In this document: one piece after another, positions 46,787 to 55,002 of the stretch | Layout: each line of letters starts with the position of its first letter | Position numbering within the stretch: the first letter of the stretch is position 1 | Assembly (NCBI RefSeq): GCF_038002225.1 | Contig: NZ_JBBOCA010000001.1 | Coordinates: 5,828,001-5,892,000, forward strand | Source: Paenibacillus sp. FSL R7-0204 | GTDB taxonomy: Bacteria; Bacillota; Bacilli; Paenibacillales; Paenibacillaceae | Reading direction: 5' to 3' | DNA: 64,000 nt | The notes under the pieces: model-generated | Told to the model about the DNA's origin: nothing | What the model saw: the letters and a program-made list of their open reading frames with translations, nothing else | Databases searched by the model: none | Made by a program: the position numbers and the translations under genes

Positions 46787-47087
46787 TCTCTGCTCCCCCA
46801 TCCAGCTCGTCAACCAAAGTATTGAAGGTCTCCTCTACGATGGCCCACTCCTCGTCGTTCTCAATCATGAAGAGCTGCAGATCGTCGCCGTCTTCCTCGT
46901 AACGGAACGCGTAGACCTCATCTGTCTCCTCATCCTCGGAATCGAGCGGAACCACCATCATATACTTGGCATCCGATCCGTCCACTTCAAACTTCATGAT
47001 GACCTCGAATTCCTCTTCATTACCTTCCTCATCGGGAATATAGATAATTTCCGGTTCCTCTTCTTGGCCGATCTGTTCGTTTGTCAT
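46779..47087 (-). CDS. yrzB: DUF1292 protein, YrzB-like
   Basis: 102 residues, very acidic. DUF1292 blocks are EEEFEVIMKFEVDGSDAKYMMVVPL (about 25-50) and VYAFRYEEDGDDLQLFMIENDEEW (about 58-80). The ATG of MTNEQIGQ has AGGGG nine bases upstream. It starts 13 bases after ruvX, as yrzB does in B. subtilis. Role unknown. Confidence 0.87.
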   Translation of the reverse strand: MTNEQIGQEEEPEIIYIPDEEGNEEEFEVIMKFEVDGSDAKYMMVVPLDSEDEETDEVYAFRYEEDGDDLQLFMIENDEEWAIVEETFNTLVDELDGGAEND

Positions 47088-47100
47088 ATCCGCGCACCCC

Positions 47101-47520
47101 TCACCTTTTACTGTTAGCATCCAAAAAATTTTGCAAAATCAGCGCTGCGGCCATTTTGTCCACCAGCCCCTTGCGTTTCTTCCGGCTGACGTCCCCGTCT
47201 ATCAGCACCCGCTCAGCAGATACCGTCGTCAGACGCTCATCCCAAAGGTGTACGGGTAAATCGAGTTGCTCCCGCAGCTTATCTGCGAATTCGATGCAAA
47301 TTTCACCACGGGGTCCTACGGAGCCGTTCATGTTCTTCGGCAGCCCGACAACTATCTCGCCGATTTCGTGCTCCTTGACCAGTTCACGGATGCGGTCGAA
47401 TTCATTGCCGTTGCCGCGCCGCTCAATGGTCTCCAGAGACTGTGCTGTCCATCCGAAAATATCGCTTGTGGCGACACCGATTCTGCGGTCGCCGTAATCC
47501 AGTCCCAGCTTCTTCATCAT
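47101..47520 (-). CDS. ruvX: RuvX/YqgF-type nuclease
   Basis: 139 residues, RNase H-like fold. The metal-binding acids lie in [12 protein letters not shown] (first Asp), [12 protein letters not shown] (middle) and [10 protein letters not shown] (near 96), with the last Asp in [12 protein letters not shown]. Family roles include Holliday-junction resolution and 16S rRNA 5'-end maturation. It overlaps the ireB stop by four bases (ATGA). The order ireB-ruvX-yrzB matches B. subtilis yrzL-yrrK-yrzB. Confidence 0.93.
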   Translation of the reverse strand: MMKKLGLDYGDRRIGVATSDIFGWTAQSLETIERRGNGNEFDRIRELVKEHEIGEIVVGLPKNMNGSVGPRGEICIEFADKLREQLDLPVHLWDERLTTVSAERVLIDGDVSRKKRKGLVDKMAAALILQNFLDANSKR

Positions 47521-47792
47521 TTGGGCTGGTCCACCCGATGATTGGCCAGATAGAAACGAACCAGTTCTTCGATCAGCTCATCACGCTCTTTCCTCCGGAC
47601 CAAACTTCTCGCATTGTTGTGGCGCGGAATGTAAGCCGGATCTCCTGAAAGAAGATACCCTACGATCTGATTGATCGGATGATATTCTTTCTCCACCAGC
47701 GCGTCGTACACGGCGAGCAGTATTTCCTGGGGAGAGGCTTCCTTTTCGTCGCCCTTCACATTGAATTTGACCGTTTTGTCCATGGAGTCCAT
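47517..47792 (-). CDS. ireB: IreB family regulatory phosphoprotein (YrzL)
   Basis: 91 residues. Matches the IreB/YrzL (DUF965) family through [12 protein letters not shown] at the start, [35 protein letters not shown] in the middle and [16 protein letters not shown] at the end. In Enterococcus IreB is a substrate of the kinase IreK and affects cephalosporin resistance. The start MDSMDKT is chosen because GAAGGAAGGTG lies seven bases upstream. First gene of the ireB-ruvX-DUF1292 unit. Confidence 0.93.
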   Translation of the reverse strand: MDSMDKTVKFNVKGDEKEASPQEILLAVYDALVEKEYHPINQIVGYLLSGDPAYIPRHNNARSLVRRKERDELIEELVRFYLANHRVDQPK

Positions 47793-48129
47793 GTGGTGAC
47801 ACCTTCCTTCTGCAAAATCACCCCTATTCGGGCGGCTTCGCAAAGTTGCTGCTGTACAGCTCACTTGCTGCCCTCATCATAACATATTCATGCCCCAACG
47901 AGGAAATCCTGCCATGGTTAAAGCGCTTTTTTTGGCATTTTGTCTACAAAAATAGATGTTTTTTTGGGTTTTAAGCTATTGCAAGCCATGGGTCAATAAT
48001 GAATAACCCCAAAAAATATACATTGTGTGAATAAAGCAGCGGCACCGAGGAATTGCCCTCAGCACCGCTGCTTCCCAACCCTTGATAGAAATCCACAGTT
48101 TCTTACAGACAGGAATTACTGCATACTGC
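47793..48129. other. Intergenic region between alaS and ireB
   Basis: 337 bases without a gene. It contains the alaS terminator (48031-48073) and, near 47875-47880, a TATGAT that could be the ireB -10 but has no good -35. An AT-rich stretch at 47925-48020 shows no further signal I can name. Confidence 0.5.
48031..48073 (-). terminator. Terminator of alaS
   Basis: Minus strand AAGCAGCGGTGC..GAGG-loop-CCTC..GTGCCGCTGCTT, then TATTC. The stem is long; the T-run is poor. Confidence 0.6.
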
Positions 48130-50766
48130 TTAAGCCAGTGCGGCTACCAGTTCCTCGGCCTTCTTCAGGGCTTCGCCCAGCTTGGAAGCGTCCTTGCCTC
48201 CGGCCTGCGCCATATCCGGACGTCCGCCGCCGCCGCCGCCGCAGACTGCTGCGATCTCCTTCACCAGCTTGCCGGCATGGAAGCCCTTCTTCACCAGCTC
48301 CTGAGGCACGGCTACCACGAAGTTCACCTTGTCATCCATTGCAGCACCGAGCACCAGGATGGCTTCTGGGAGCTTGGATTTCAGTTCGTCCGCTGTCGAG
48401 CGCAAAGCATCGATATTGCCGGCTTGCACAGAGACCGCAAGAAGCTGCGTTCCTCCGCCTACTGTGATTACACTGCTGGTCAGCTCTGCTGCGAAGGTTG
48501 CGCTCAGCTTGGACTGGAGCGATTCATTCTCACGGCCCAGCTCGCGTACCTGGGCATGCAGGGCTTCAATCCGCTTCGGCACATCGGTCAGCGAAGATTT
48601 GAGCAGGGCTGCCGATTGCTTCAGCAGGTCCAGCTGACTCTCCGTGAACTGATAGGCGTAACGGCCAGTCACAGCTTCAATCCGGCGCACCCCGGAACCG
48701 ATGCCGCTCTCGCTGAGCAGCTTGAAGATTCCGATCTGCGCTGTATTAGACACATGGCATCCGCCGCACAACTCCAGGCTGTAATCGCCGACTTGAACGA
48801 CACGGACAACATTGCCGTATTTCTCTCCGAAGAGGGCCATCGCTCCCATCGCTTTGGCTTCATCTATCGGCTTATTCTCAATGACTACAGGAAGGCTGCG
48901 CCAGATCTGGGCGTTTACCCGCTGCTCGATATCGCTGAGCTCCTCAGGAGTGATGGCTCCAAAATGCGAAAAGTCAAACCGCAGGCGTGAGCCTTCTACT
49001 AAAGAGCCTGCCTGATTCACATGACTGCCTAGCACTTCCTTCAGCGCCTTGTGCAGCAAGTGAGTGGCCGTATGGTTCTTCACGATATCCTCGCGCTCCG
49101 CCCGGTTCACTTCGGCACGGACGGTATCGCCGACCTTCAAATCGCCTGCTTCCACCGTAACCAGATGAACATGCTGGCCGTGCGGTGCTTTGAAGAGGCC
49201 GTTCACCTTAGCGGTCACCGATCCGCCGGTCAGAACGCCGGTATCGCTGACTTGGCCGCCGCTCTCCGCATAGAACGGTGTTGACTCTAGGATCACCTGG
49301 CACTCGGCGCCTTCGCTTACTGTATCCTGAAGCGCACCGTCTACCACAATCGCCAGGACCTTGGACTCTGTTACCGTGTCATTATATCCAACAAATTCAC
49401 TTTTAACCGTCAGCTCGGCGAGCGCACCGCCCTGAATCTTCATGCTGGAGCTGTCCTGACGGGCAGCTCTCGCCCGGTCACGCTGCTCCTGCATCGCGGC
49501 ATCGAAGCCGGCACGGTCTACGGCAAGCCCCTGCTCGGACGCGAAGTCCTCGGTCAGGTCAAACGGGAAGCCATACGTGTCATAGAGCTTGAATGCATCG
49601 GCACCGGCAATGGTGCTCAGGCCGTCTGCTTTGGCTTTGGCGCTGATCTCCCCGAGGATCGCCAGACCATCGGACAGCGTCTCGTGGAAGCGTTCCTCTT
49701 CCAGTCGGATGATTTTGGCGATATATTCACGGTTCTCGACCACGGAAGGATAATATACTCCCATAATCTCTCCAACCGTCTCAGTCAGCTCATGCAGGAA
49801 CGGACGATCCAGTCCCAGCGTCTTGCCGTAGCGTACAGCACGGCGGAGCAGACGGCGGATAATATAGCCGCGTCCTTCATTGGAAGGAAGCACGCCGTCA
49901 CCCACCGCAAATGTAACGGTACGTACATGGTCGGCAATGACTTTTAGCGCAATATCCTGTTCAACATTATCCTTGTAGGTTACCCCGGCAAGCCCGGCAG
50001 TCTTCTGGATAATCGGCTGGAACAGATCGGTATCGAAGTTGGAATCCACATCCTGGAGAATGGAAGCAAAGCGCTCCAGGCCTGCGCCGGTATCAATATT
50101 CTTATTGGGAAGCGGCGTATAGCTGCCATCCTTATTATGGTTGAACTGCGAGAATACGAGGTTCCAGACCTCCAGCCAGCGCTCATTCTCACCGCCCGGA
50201 TACATCTCCGGATCACTCATATCACTGCCGTACGCTTCACCGCGGTCATAGAAAATCTCCGAGCACGGGCCGCACGGGCCTTCGCCGATATCCCAGAAGT
50301 TCTCGTCGCCCAGCTTGATGATGCGTTCTGCGGGCAGGCCGACCTTCTCATTCCACAGCTTGAACGCTTCTTCGTCCTCAGCATACACGGTCACGGAAAT
50401 CCGGTCGCCGTCGAAGCCGATCCACTCCTTACCGGTCAGGAATTCCCAAGCCCAGGTGATGGCCTCTTCCTTAAAGTAATCGCCGATGGAGAAGTTGCCC
50501 AGCATCTCAAAGAATGTATGGTGGCGGCGCGTCTTGCCCACGTTCTCAATATCATTGGTGCGGATACATTTCTGCGAGTTGGTCAGGCGGGGATTCTCCG
50601 GAATCTCCCGTCCGTCGAAGTAGGCCTTCAGTGGCGCCATACCTGCGTTAATCCACAGCAGCGAGGGGTCATTGTGGGGGACGAGCGAGGCGCTCGGCTC
50701 AATACGGTGGTTCTTGCTCTCAAAAAACTGCAGCCATTTGGAACGGATTTCACTTGCTTTCATCAT
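48130..50766 (-). CDS. alaS: Alanyl-tRNA synthetase
   Basis: 878 residues. Class II catalytic core (about 1-240) with the start region [23 protein letters not shown] and [23 protein letters not shown]. The anticodon-side helical domain follows, then the editing domain with [11 protein letters not shown] (about 568-578) and [13 protein letters not shown] (about 668), and a C-terminal domain with a Gly-rich [16 protein letters not shown] segment near 845. Charges tRNA-Ala and clears misacylated Ser/Gly. MMKASEI is the start, with GGGAG six bases upstream. Expression should depend on the T-box leader. Confidence 0.97.
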   Translation of the reverse strand: MMKASEIRSKWLQFFESKNHRIEPSASLVPHNDPSLLWINAGMAPLKAYFDGREIPENPRLTNSQKCIRTNDIENVGKTRRHHTFFEMLGNFSIGDYFKEEAITWAWEFLTGKEWIGFDGDRISVTVYAEDEEAFKLWNEKVGLPAERIIKLGDENFWDIGEGPCGPCSEIFYDRGEAYGSDMSDPEMYPGGENERWLEVWNLVFSQFNHNKDGSYTPLPNKNIDTGAGLERFASILQDVDSNFDTDLFQPIIQKTAGLAGVTYKDNVEQDIALKVIADHVRTVTFAVGDGVLPSNEGRGYIIRRLLRRAVRYGKTLGLDRPFLHELTETVGEIMGVYYPSVVENREYIAKIIRLEEERFHETLSDGLAILGEISAKAKADGLSTIAGADAFKLYDTYGFPFDLTEDFASEQGLAVDRAGFDAAMQEQRDRARAARQDSSSMKIQGGALAELTVKSEFVGYNDTVTESKVLAIVVDGALQDTVSEGAECQVILESTPFYAESGGQVSDTGVLTGGSVTAKVNGLFKAPHGQHVHLVTVEAGDLKVGDTVRAEVNRAEREDIVKNHTATHLLHKALKEVLGSHVNQAGSLVEGSRLRFDFSHFGAITPEELSDIEQRVNAQIWRSLPVVIENKPIDEAKAMGAMALFGEKYGNVVRVVQVGDYSLELCGGCHVSNTAQIGIFKLLSESGIGSGVRRIEAVTGRYAYQFTESQLDLLKQSAALLKSSLTDVPKRIEALHAQVRELGRENESLQSKLSATFAAELTSSVITVGGGTQLLAVSVQAGNIDALRSTADELKSKLPEAILVLGAAMDDKVNFVVAVPQELVKKGFHAGKLVKEIAAVCGGGGGGRPDMAQAGGKDASKLGEALKKAEELVAALA

Positions 50767-50851
50767 GTACAGCTCCCGTCTCTTCATTAAAATGCGGCAC
50801 GCTGGCCGGAAAACACAATCTTGCCGTAACCGTTACACGAAAAATCAAAAA

Positions 50852-51137
50852 CAAAAAACGCCCCTGAATATATATTCAGGGACGATGATTATCGCGGTAC
50901 CACCCTGGTTATCGCCTTGATCCGTGAACCACGGACAACTGCAGACGATCGCCTTGTGCGGCTGTTAACGGGTGCCCCCGGCGGGATTGTCCCCGCACTC
51001 CGAAATTAGCTTTCGGCCGGTCTATCTCCCAGGTTCTCACACCCGATGCGGACCATCCGCAAAGGAACCTGTTCTCTGATGAAGCATTCTCCGGCGTACT
51101 TGTTTTCATCAACGCTTTGTCCGATTTGCTTTTTAAC
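50852..51137 (-). ncRNA. T-box riboswitch leader of alaS
   Basis: The T-box sequence AGGGTGGTACCGCG is exact on the minus strand at 50893-50906 and is followed by a terminator hairpin (50859-50884, CGTCCCTGAATA..TATTCAGGGGCG) with TTTTTTG. Upstream lie the AGAGA and stem-I features. A GCT triplet at 51008-51010, in AAAGCTAATTTCGGAGTG, sits where the specifier is expected and is an alanine codon. Uncharged tRNA-Ala would favour the antiterminator and let alaS be read. The specifier assignment is less sure than the element itself. Confidence 0.93.
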
Positions 51138-51143
51138 ATTTCA

Positions 51144-51172
51144 AGTATAGCCAGCGGGTGGATATCTGTCAA
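51144..51172 (-). promoter_or_regulatory. SigA promoter of the alaS T-box leader
   Basis: Minus strand: perfect TTGACA (51167-51172), 17-base spacer, TATACT (51144-51149). Confidence 0.85.
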
Positions 51173-51225
51173 TCAAGTACCGGGAAATTGATGGACAAGG
51201 CGGATAGCCTGTGCGAAAAAGTATA

Positions 51226-51254
51226 TTTACAGCGCTTACAGACAGGCGTATAAT
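51226..51254 (+). promoter_or_regulatory. Promoter of the tRNA-Pro gene
   Basis: TTTACA (51226-51231), 17-base spacer, perfect TATAAT (51249-51254), 19 bases before the mature tRNA. It is back to back with the alaS promoter. Confidence 0.75.
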
Positions 51255-51272
51255 TTACATTATTCACAGCGT

Positions 51273-51349
51273 CGAGACGTAGCTCAGCTTGGTAGAGCGC
51301 TTGCTTCGGGAGTAAGAGGCCGCAGGTTCGAATCCTGTCGTCTCGACCA
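51273..51349 (+). tRNA. tRNA-Pro (anticodon CGG)
   Basis: 77 nucleotides. The acceptor arms CGAGACG and CGTCTCG pair fully, with discriminator A and an encoded CCA. D-arm region is GCTCAGCTTGGTAGAGC. The anticodon stem CTTGC/GTAAG carries loop TTCGGGA, so the anticodon is CGG (51307-51309), reading CCG. The T-arm is GCAGG-TTCGAAT-CCTGT. It is a single tRNA gene with its own promoter and terminator. Confidence 0.95.
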
Positions 51350-51361
51350 TATTTAATTAAG

Positions 51362-51389
51362 ATTCGCGGCATTGGGGCCGCGATTTTTT
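51362..51389 (+). terminator. Terminator of the tRNA-Pro gene
   Basis: TCGCGGC-ATTGGG-GCCGCGA followed by TTTTTT, 15 bases past the tRNA. Confidence 0.85.
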
Positions 51390-51484
51390 GGCGTTGGGAG
51401 ATATTGCGTTGAGGGGCTAACGTAATTTATAAATGCTTGAAGCTTCTTGCGCACCTTCGCCAATCACCCGCTCTGATCAGACGA

Positions 51485-52039
51485 TTACCTCCGCCCTGCC
51501 CATAGCCGTCTTCTCAGCTCCATCTCCTCATAGATACGCTCCAGCGGCAATTGCATGGACTGGCCTGTAATGTTCACAGGTGTGCCGGCGAGACGGAGGT
51601 TGATGGCCATCAGCCACCGCTTTAGTCCGCGTTGCCGGGACAAGTAGGCTTTGGGATCAGCGAGGAAGATGCAGATGTTCAGTTGTCCATAGTAACGGAT
51701 AAGGCGGATGTCTGAAATGTCCTCCCACATCAATCGTCCTCCGGGAATCGCCGAAGACTGGTCATCAATGCCCTGGGCATCCACCACTAGCAGCGGGGAG
51801 CGGCGCAGCAGCATGATAAGATAGACGATGGCCGCCAGGCCAAACAGCACAGTGCAGGTAATTCCCAGCGTCTGCAGAAGAATAGAAACATCCGTCTTAA
51901 CCTCCCCCGATATCTTAAGCAGCCAGATTCCCAATATTACAAAGAGCAATGATCCCGCTAACAGGAAAAAGATCTTGAACCAGAACGGCTTCACCACGAG
52001 CGGCTGGTAACCTCCATCGTTATACGGCTGATCGTCCAT
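51485..52039 (-). CDS. Small membrane protein, STM3941-like
   Basis: 184 residues. Two transmembrane helices (about 22-42 and 58-78) are followed by a cytoplasmic PH-like region with PLLVVDAQGIDDQSSAIPGGRLMWEDISDIRL (about 83-115) and a basic C-terminal helix ELRRRLWAGRR. This layout fits the uncharacterised STM3941 group. No function is known. A decayed copy of its last 35 codons lies at 54469-54583, so the gene or its end was once duplicated. No obvious operon partner. Confidence 0.75.
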   Translation of the reverse strand: MDDQPYNDGGYQPLVVKPFWFKIFFLLAGSLLFVILGIWLLKISGEVKTDVSILLQTLGITCTVLFGLAAIVYLIMLLRRSPLLVVDAQGIDDQSSAIPGGRLMWEDISDIRLIRYYGQLNICIFLADPKAYLSRQRGLKRWLMAINLRLAGTPVNITGQSMQLPLERIYEEMELRRRLWAGRR

Positions 52040-52196
52040 TTCGTTGTCCTCCTTCAGGGCCTGCCATTGAACCGCAGCAGAAGAGGCTTCCCCTCTTGTT
52101 TTGGATTATAACTATAAATCCTACCCGATCACTCTACCCTTCGCAACAATGGATCTCAGGGAAATGAGATATAATTACACTTGCGCGCCAGCCGCG

Positions 52197-53615
52197 CTAT
52201 TTTCGTATTTTTGGCAGGAATGCCGCCGGGATTAATGCCAGCATCGAGAAGGCAATCGTCCACATAAACGAATGATCGAAGGCATTGGCCACTGCGGCCG
52301 GGTCAGGAGTCAGGACGGAATTCAGCTTATTTTGTAAAATAATTGCGATAACTGATACGCCGAAGGCGCCGCCAATCTGCTGCATAATACGGGTGGTGCT
52401 GCTGGCGTGCGGGATTTGCTTCGAGGACAGACCGATATAGGCAGAAGCCATAACCGGCAGAAAAACAGCCCCTAATCCAGCCCCCCTCACGATAAGAACC
52501 GCACTCAGAAAATAATAACTCGTATCCCCGCCAAGCTGTGTCAGCGGCCAAGTGCCAAGGATGGTAAGGACCGTTCCGGCAAGAACCACGGGTCTCGATC
52601 CGATCTGATCTGTCAGTTTGCCGGCCAGCGATCTGGTCAGCAGCATCCCGATGCCTTGGGGGACGAGCAGCAGGCCGGAGATCAGCACAGATTCACCGCG
52701 AACTTGCTGGAGATAGAGCGGCAGCAGCAGCATCGCCCCATAGGTCGTCAATCCGGATAGAAACAGCAGCGATGAGGACACGGTTAAAGAGCGTACCCGG
52801 AACAGCGTGACATCAATCAGCGCTTCATCTCCCTTGCGGAAGGCATGGATCACGAATACTGCCAAAAGCGCCACACCTGCTATAACGGGAGCAAGAACCG
52901 CAGTATGGCCAAACCCGTGGCGGGAGCTGACTTCTCCAAGACCGTACAGGGTAAGCACGATAGCCGGAGACAGTATCAGCAGTCCAGGCACATCCAGCCG
53001 CAGCGTCCGGGAATAGTGCTCTTCTTTGGGGAGCCCCTTCCACGCAACAATTATGGCAGCTAGGCAGAGCGGAATATTGACCCAGAAGATCCATCGCCAG
53101 CTCAGATGATTGACGATTAATCCTCCCAGCACCGGTCCCAGAATAGGCCCAAGCAGTGCTGGCATAGCTATGGTCGCCATTCTTTTGCCCATATTCTGGC
53201 CTCCATAGGCACGTACGGCCAAGGTCTGCATAATCGGCATCAGCAACCCCCCGCCGATCCCCTGAAGGGTACGAAAAATAATCAGGCTCTCCACGTTCCA
53301 CGCCATGCTGCACAGCACAGAGCCGAGCAAAAACAGACTCAGCGAAAATAGCCACATCTTCCTTCCCCCAAACCGTTCCACAGCCCAGCCTGTTATCGGA
53401 ATAACCATCGCAAACGACAGCAGATATCCGGTCATCACCCACTGAACAATGGATACCGAGGTGTTAAGTTCCCGAACCAGTGTATCAATCGCCACATTGG
53501 TTATCGTCGTATCGAATATCGGGGCCAGAATACCAAGCATAAGAATCCACATCAAATTCCTGGCTGCTGCCTGCTGTTCAGCTGGTTCAAGTGCTGGTTT
53601 AGCTTGCTTTTGCAA
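52197..53615 (-). CDS. DHA2-family (14-helix) MFS multidrug exporter
   Basis: About 472 residues, 14 transmembrane helices. MFS motif A appears as GWAVERFGGRKMW near residue 75, and motif C-like GPILGPVLGGLIV near 155 is typical of proton-driven drug exporters of the EmrB/LmrB type. Start: GGGAG directly abuts the first ATG (53624), leaving no spacing, whereas a TTG three codons later lies nine bases from it, so TTG is preferred. It is divergent from a TetR repressor gene, with a perfect palindrome between them just upstream of this start. Exported compound unknown. Confidence 0.9.
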   Translation of the reverse strand: MQKQAKPALEPAEQQAAARNLMWILMLGILAPIFDTTITNVAIDTLVRELNTSVSIVQWVMTGYLLSFAMVIPITGWAVERFGGRKMWLFSLSLFLLGSVLCSMAWNVESLIIFRTLQGIGGGLLMPIMQTLAVRAYGGQNMGKRMATIAMPALLGPILGPVLGGLIVNHLSWRWIFWVNIPLCLAAIIVAWKGLPKEEHYSRTLRLDVPGLLILSPAIVLTLYGLGEVSSRHGFGHTAVLAPVIAGVALLAVFVIHAFRKGDEALIDVTLFRVRSLTVSSSLLFLSGLTTYGAMLLLPLYLQQVRGESVLISGLLLVPQGIGMLLTRSLAGKLTDQIGSRPVVLAGTVLTILGTWPLTQLGGDTSYYFLSAVLIVRGAGLGAVFLPVMASAYIGLSSKQIPHASSTTRIMQQIGGAFGVSVIAIILQNKLNSVLTPDPAAVANAFDHSFMWTIAFSMLALIPAAFLPKIRK

Positions 53616-53640
53616 GTTGATCATCTCCCTTTGGTCGCTA

Positions 53641-53665
53641 AATAAGAAACTTTAAGTTTCTTATT
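53641..53665. promoter_or_regulatory. TetR-type operator
   Basis: Perfect 25-base palindrome: 12-base arms AATAAGAAACTT and AAGTTTCTTATT around a single central T. It lies between the divergent exporter and regulator genes, where a bound repressor would block both. Confidence 0.8.
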
Positions 53666-53731
53666 CGAGCCTATGATATACTATCCTCATAAGAAACACA
53701 ACGAAATTCTCCAAAGGTGGTTGAGACCGGT

Positions 53732-54325
53732 ATGTCCACTTCTCAAGAACAGGATAAATTGAAGAACAGACGCAGAGGCAAGGAGCTCGAAGCCGCTATA
53801 CTCCAGGCCGTACGGGAAGAGTTGACTGAGCGGGGGTATTCCAATCTTACGATGGACAGTGTGGCCGAGCGGGCGGGAACTAGCAAAGCCGTACTCTACC
53901 GCCGGTGGGCGAACCGCGCTGAGCTTGTCCTTGGCGCCATCCGGGAACGTGTGCCCCTGCCGCTGGAGGAAGTGCCTGATTACGGGAATCTGAGGGACGA
54001 TGTATGCGGGGTGCTTCGGGCCATGAATCAGAATAATATACAAGCAATGTTGAATGCTTTCTACGGGCTTGTAGCAGAAATGGGCGATATGCCGCTTGCC
54101 TCCTATATTTTCCCCCATGGGCGTCAAAACAGGACCATGTCGATTTTGCTGGAGCGGGCTGTGGAGCGGGGAGAAGTATCTGCCGAAGCCGTGACTCCCC
54201 GAATGCTCACTTTGCCGTCCGATCTGGCCCGCCATGAGCTGATGCTGTATAACGCACCTATGTCGGAGGAGACGATTGCCAATATTGTGGACGAGGTGTA
54301 CCTGCCGCTGGTGTTGAAACGGTAA
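53732..54325 (+). CDS. TetR-family repressor of the DHA2 exporter
   Basis: 197 residues. N-terminal TetR helix-turn-helix (about 12-60: ILQAVREELTERGYSNLTMDSVAERAGTSKAVLYRRWANR), then a ligand-binding C-terminal domain of the TetR_C type (about 75-195). The ATG MSTSQEQ is chosen; an upstream GTG overlaps the AAAGGTGG ribosome site. Divergent position and the shared operator support control of the exporter and itself. Inducer unknown. Confidence 0.92.
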   Translation: MSTSQEQDKLKNRRRGKELEAAILQAVREELTERGYSNLTMDSVAERAGTSKAVLYRRWANRAELVLGAIRERVPLPLEEVPDYGNLRDDVCGVLRAMNQNNIQAMLNAFYGLVAEMGDMPLASYIFPHGRQNRTMSILLERAVERGEVSAEAVTPRMLTLPSDLARHELMLYNAPMSEETIANIVDEVYLPLVLKR

Positions 54326-54380
54326 TTCTTCATTCCCGGCTCTCAGCTGGACAAGCCACACACAGCTTAGAATAAATAGA

Positions 54381-54425
54381 AAGCCCAGAGTCTGCAAGGA
54401 GGTTCCACCTTGATGCTCTGGGCTT
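54381..54425 (+). terminator. Terminator of the TetR gene, possibly bidirectional
   Basis: Outer arms AAGCCCAGAG and CTCTGGGCTT pair perfectly, with an inner AAGG..CCTT stem. The flanking T-run is short. Confidence 0.6.
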
Positions 54426-54468
54426 GATTATGTTCCTGCTATCCTCCCAAGTGCTCCGGCCAGACATT

Positions 54469-54583
54469 TTAGCTCTGCCCAGCCCACAGCCGTCTTCTCA
54501 GCTCCAGCTCTTCATATACCCGCTCCAGCGGCAGCCGCATGGCCTGACTCGCAATATTCACGGGAGTGCGGCGAGACGGAGGT
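54469..54583 (-). pseudogene. Remnant of a second STM3941-like gene (3' end only)
   Basis: About 115 bases match the end of the gene at 51485-52039 at DNA level. Minus-strand reading after a one-base deletion gives TPVNIASQAMRLPLERVYEE then LELRRRLWAGQS and a stop. Compare TPVNITGQSMQLPLERIYEE and MELRRRLWAGRR in the intact gene. Similarity stops at about 54583, where hairpin array C begins. The rest of the gene is absent. Confidence 0.8.
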
Positions 54584-54909
54584 TTCGGTTTTTCGATTAC
54601 ATTGGACCTACGTACCACACTCTGTCCCAATGTGATCGGTTTTTCGATTACATTGGGATCACGCTCCGCCCTCGATCCCTATGTGATCGGTTTTTCGATT
54701 ACATTTGGCCTACGCGCCGCCCTCGGTCCCATTGTGATCGGTTTTTCGATTACATTTGGCCTACGCGCCGCCCTCGGTCCCATTGTGATCGGTTTTTCGA
54801 TTACATTCGGCTCACGCTCCGCCCTCGATCCCAATGTGATCGGTTTTTCGATTACATTCGGCTCACGCTCCGCCCTCGATCCCAATGTGATCGGTTTTTC
54901 GATTACATT
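54580..54909. repeat. Hairpin-repeat array C, period 51, seven units
   Basis: Six full cores start at 54631, 54682, 54733, 54784, 54835 and 54886, plus a first unit missing its left end at about 54580. Each core has arms TGTGATCG and CGATTACA around GTTTTT, so it forms a hairpin with one G.T pair. The 27-base spacers are alike and adjacent units are near identical, which points to tandem growth. With the gene remnant and terminators, this accounts for the 677-base gap 54326-55002. Confidence 0.92.
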
Positions 54910-54930
54910 CGGCGCTGGGCGTAATGCGAA

Positions 54931-54962
54931 ACAGCGGTGCCCCCGTAGTGGGTGCACCGCTG
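54931..54962 (-). terminator. Hairpin after the xylanase gene
   Basis: ACAGCGGTGC..GCACCGCTGT, a 10-base perfect stem, about 40 bases past the stop. Only TTTCGC follows, so termination may be partial. Confidence 0.5.
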
Positions 54963-55002
54963 TCCAGTTACTTTCTTCAAAAATTTCAGCCTCTCACTCA
55001 GG

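Noticed and set aside
54580..54909. CRISPR-like look of array C (24-base repeat, 27-base spacer)
   Set aside because: The spacers are near copies of each other and not unique, the repeat is a simple hairpin, and no cas gene is present in the window.
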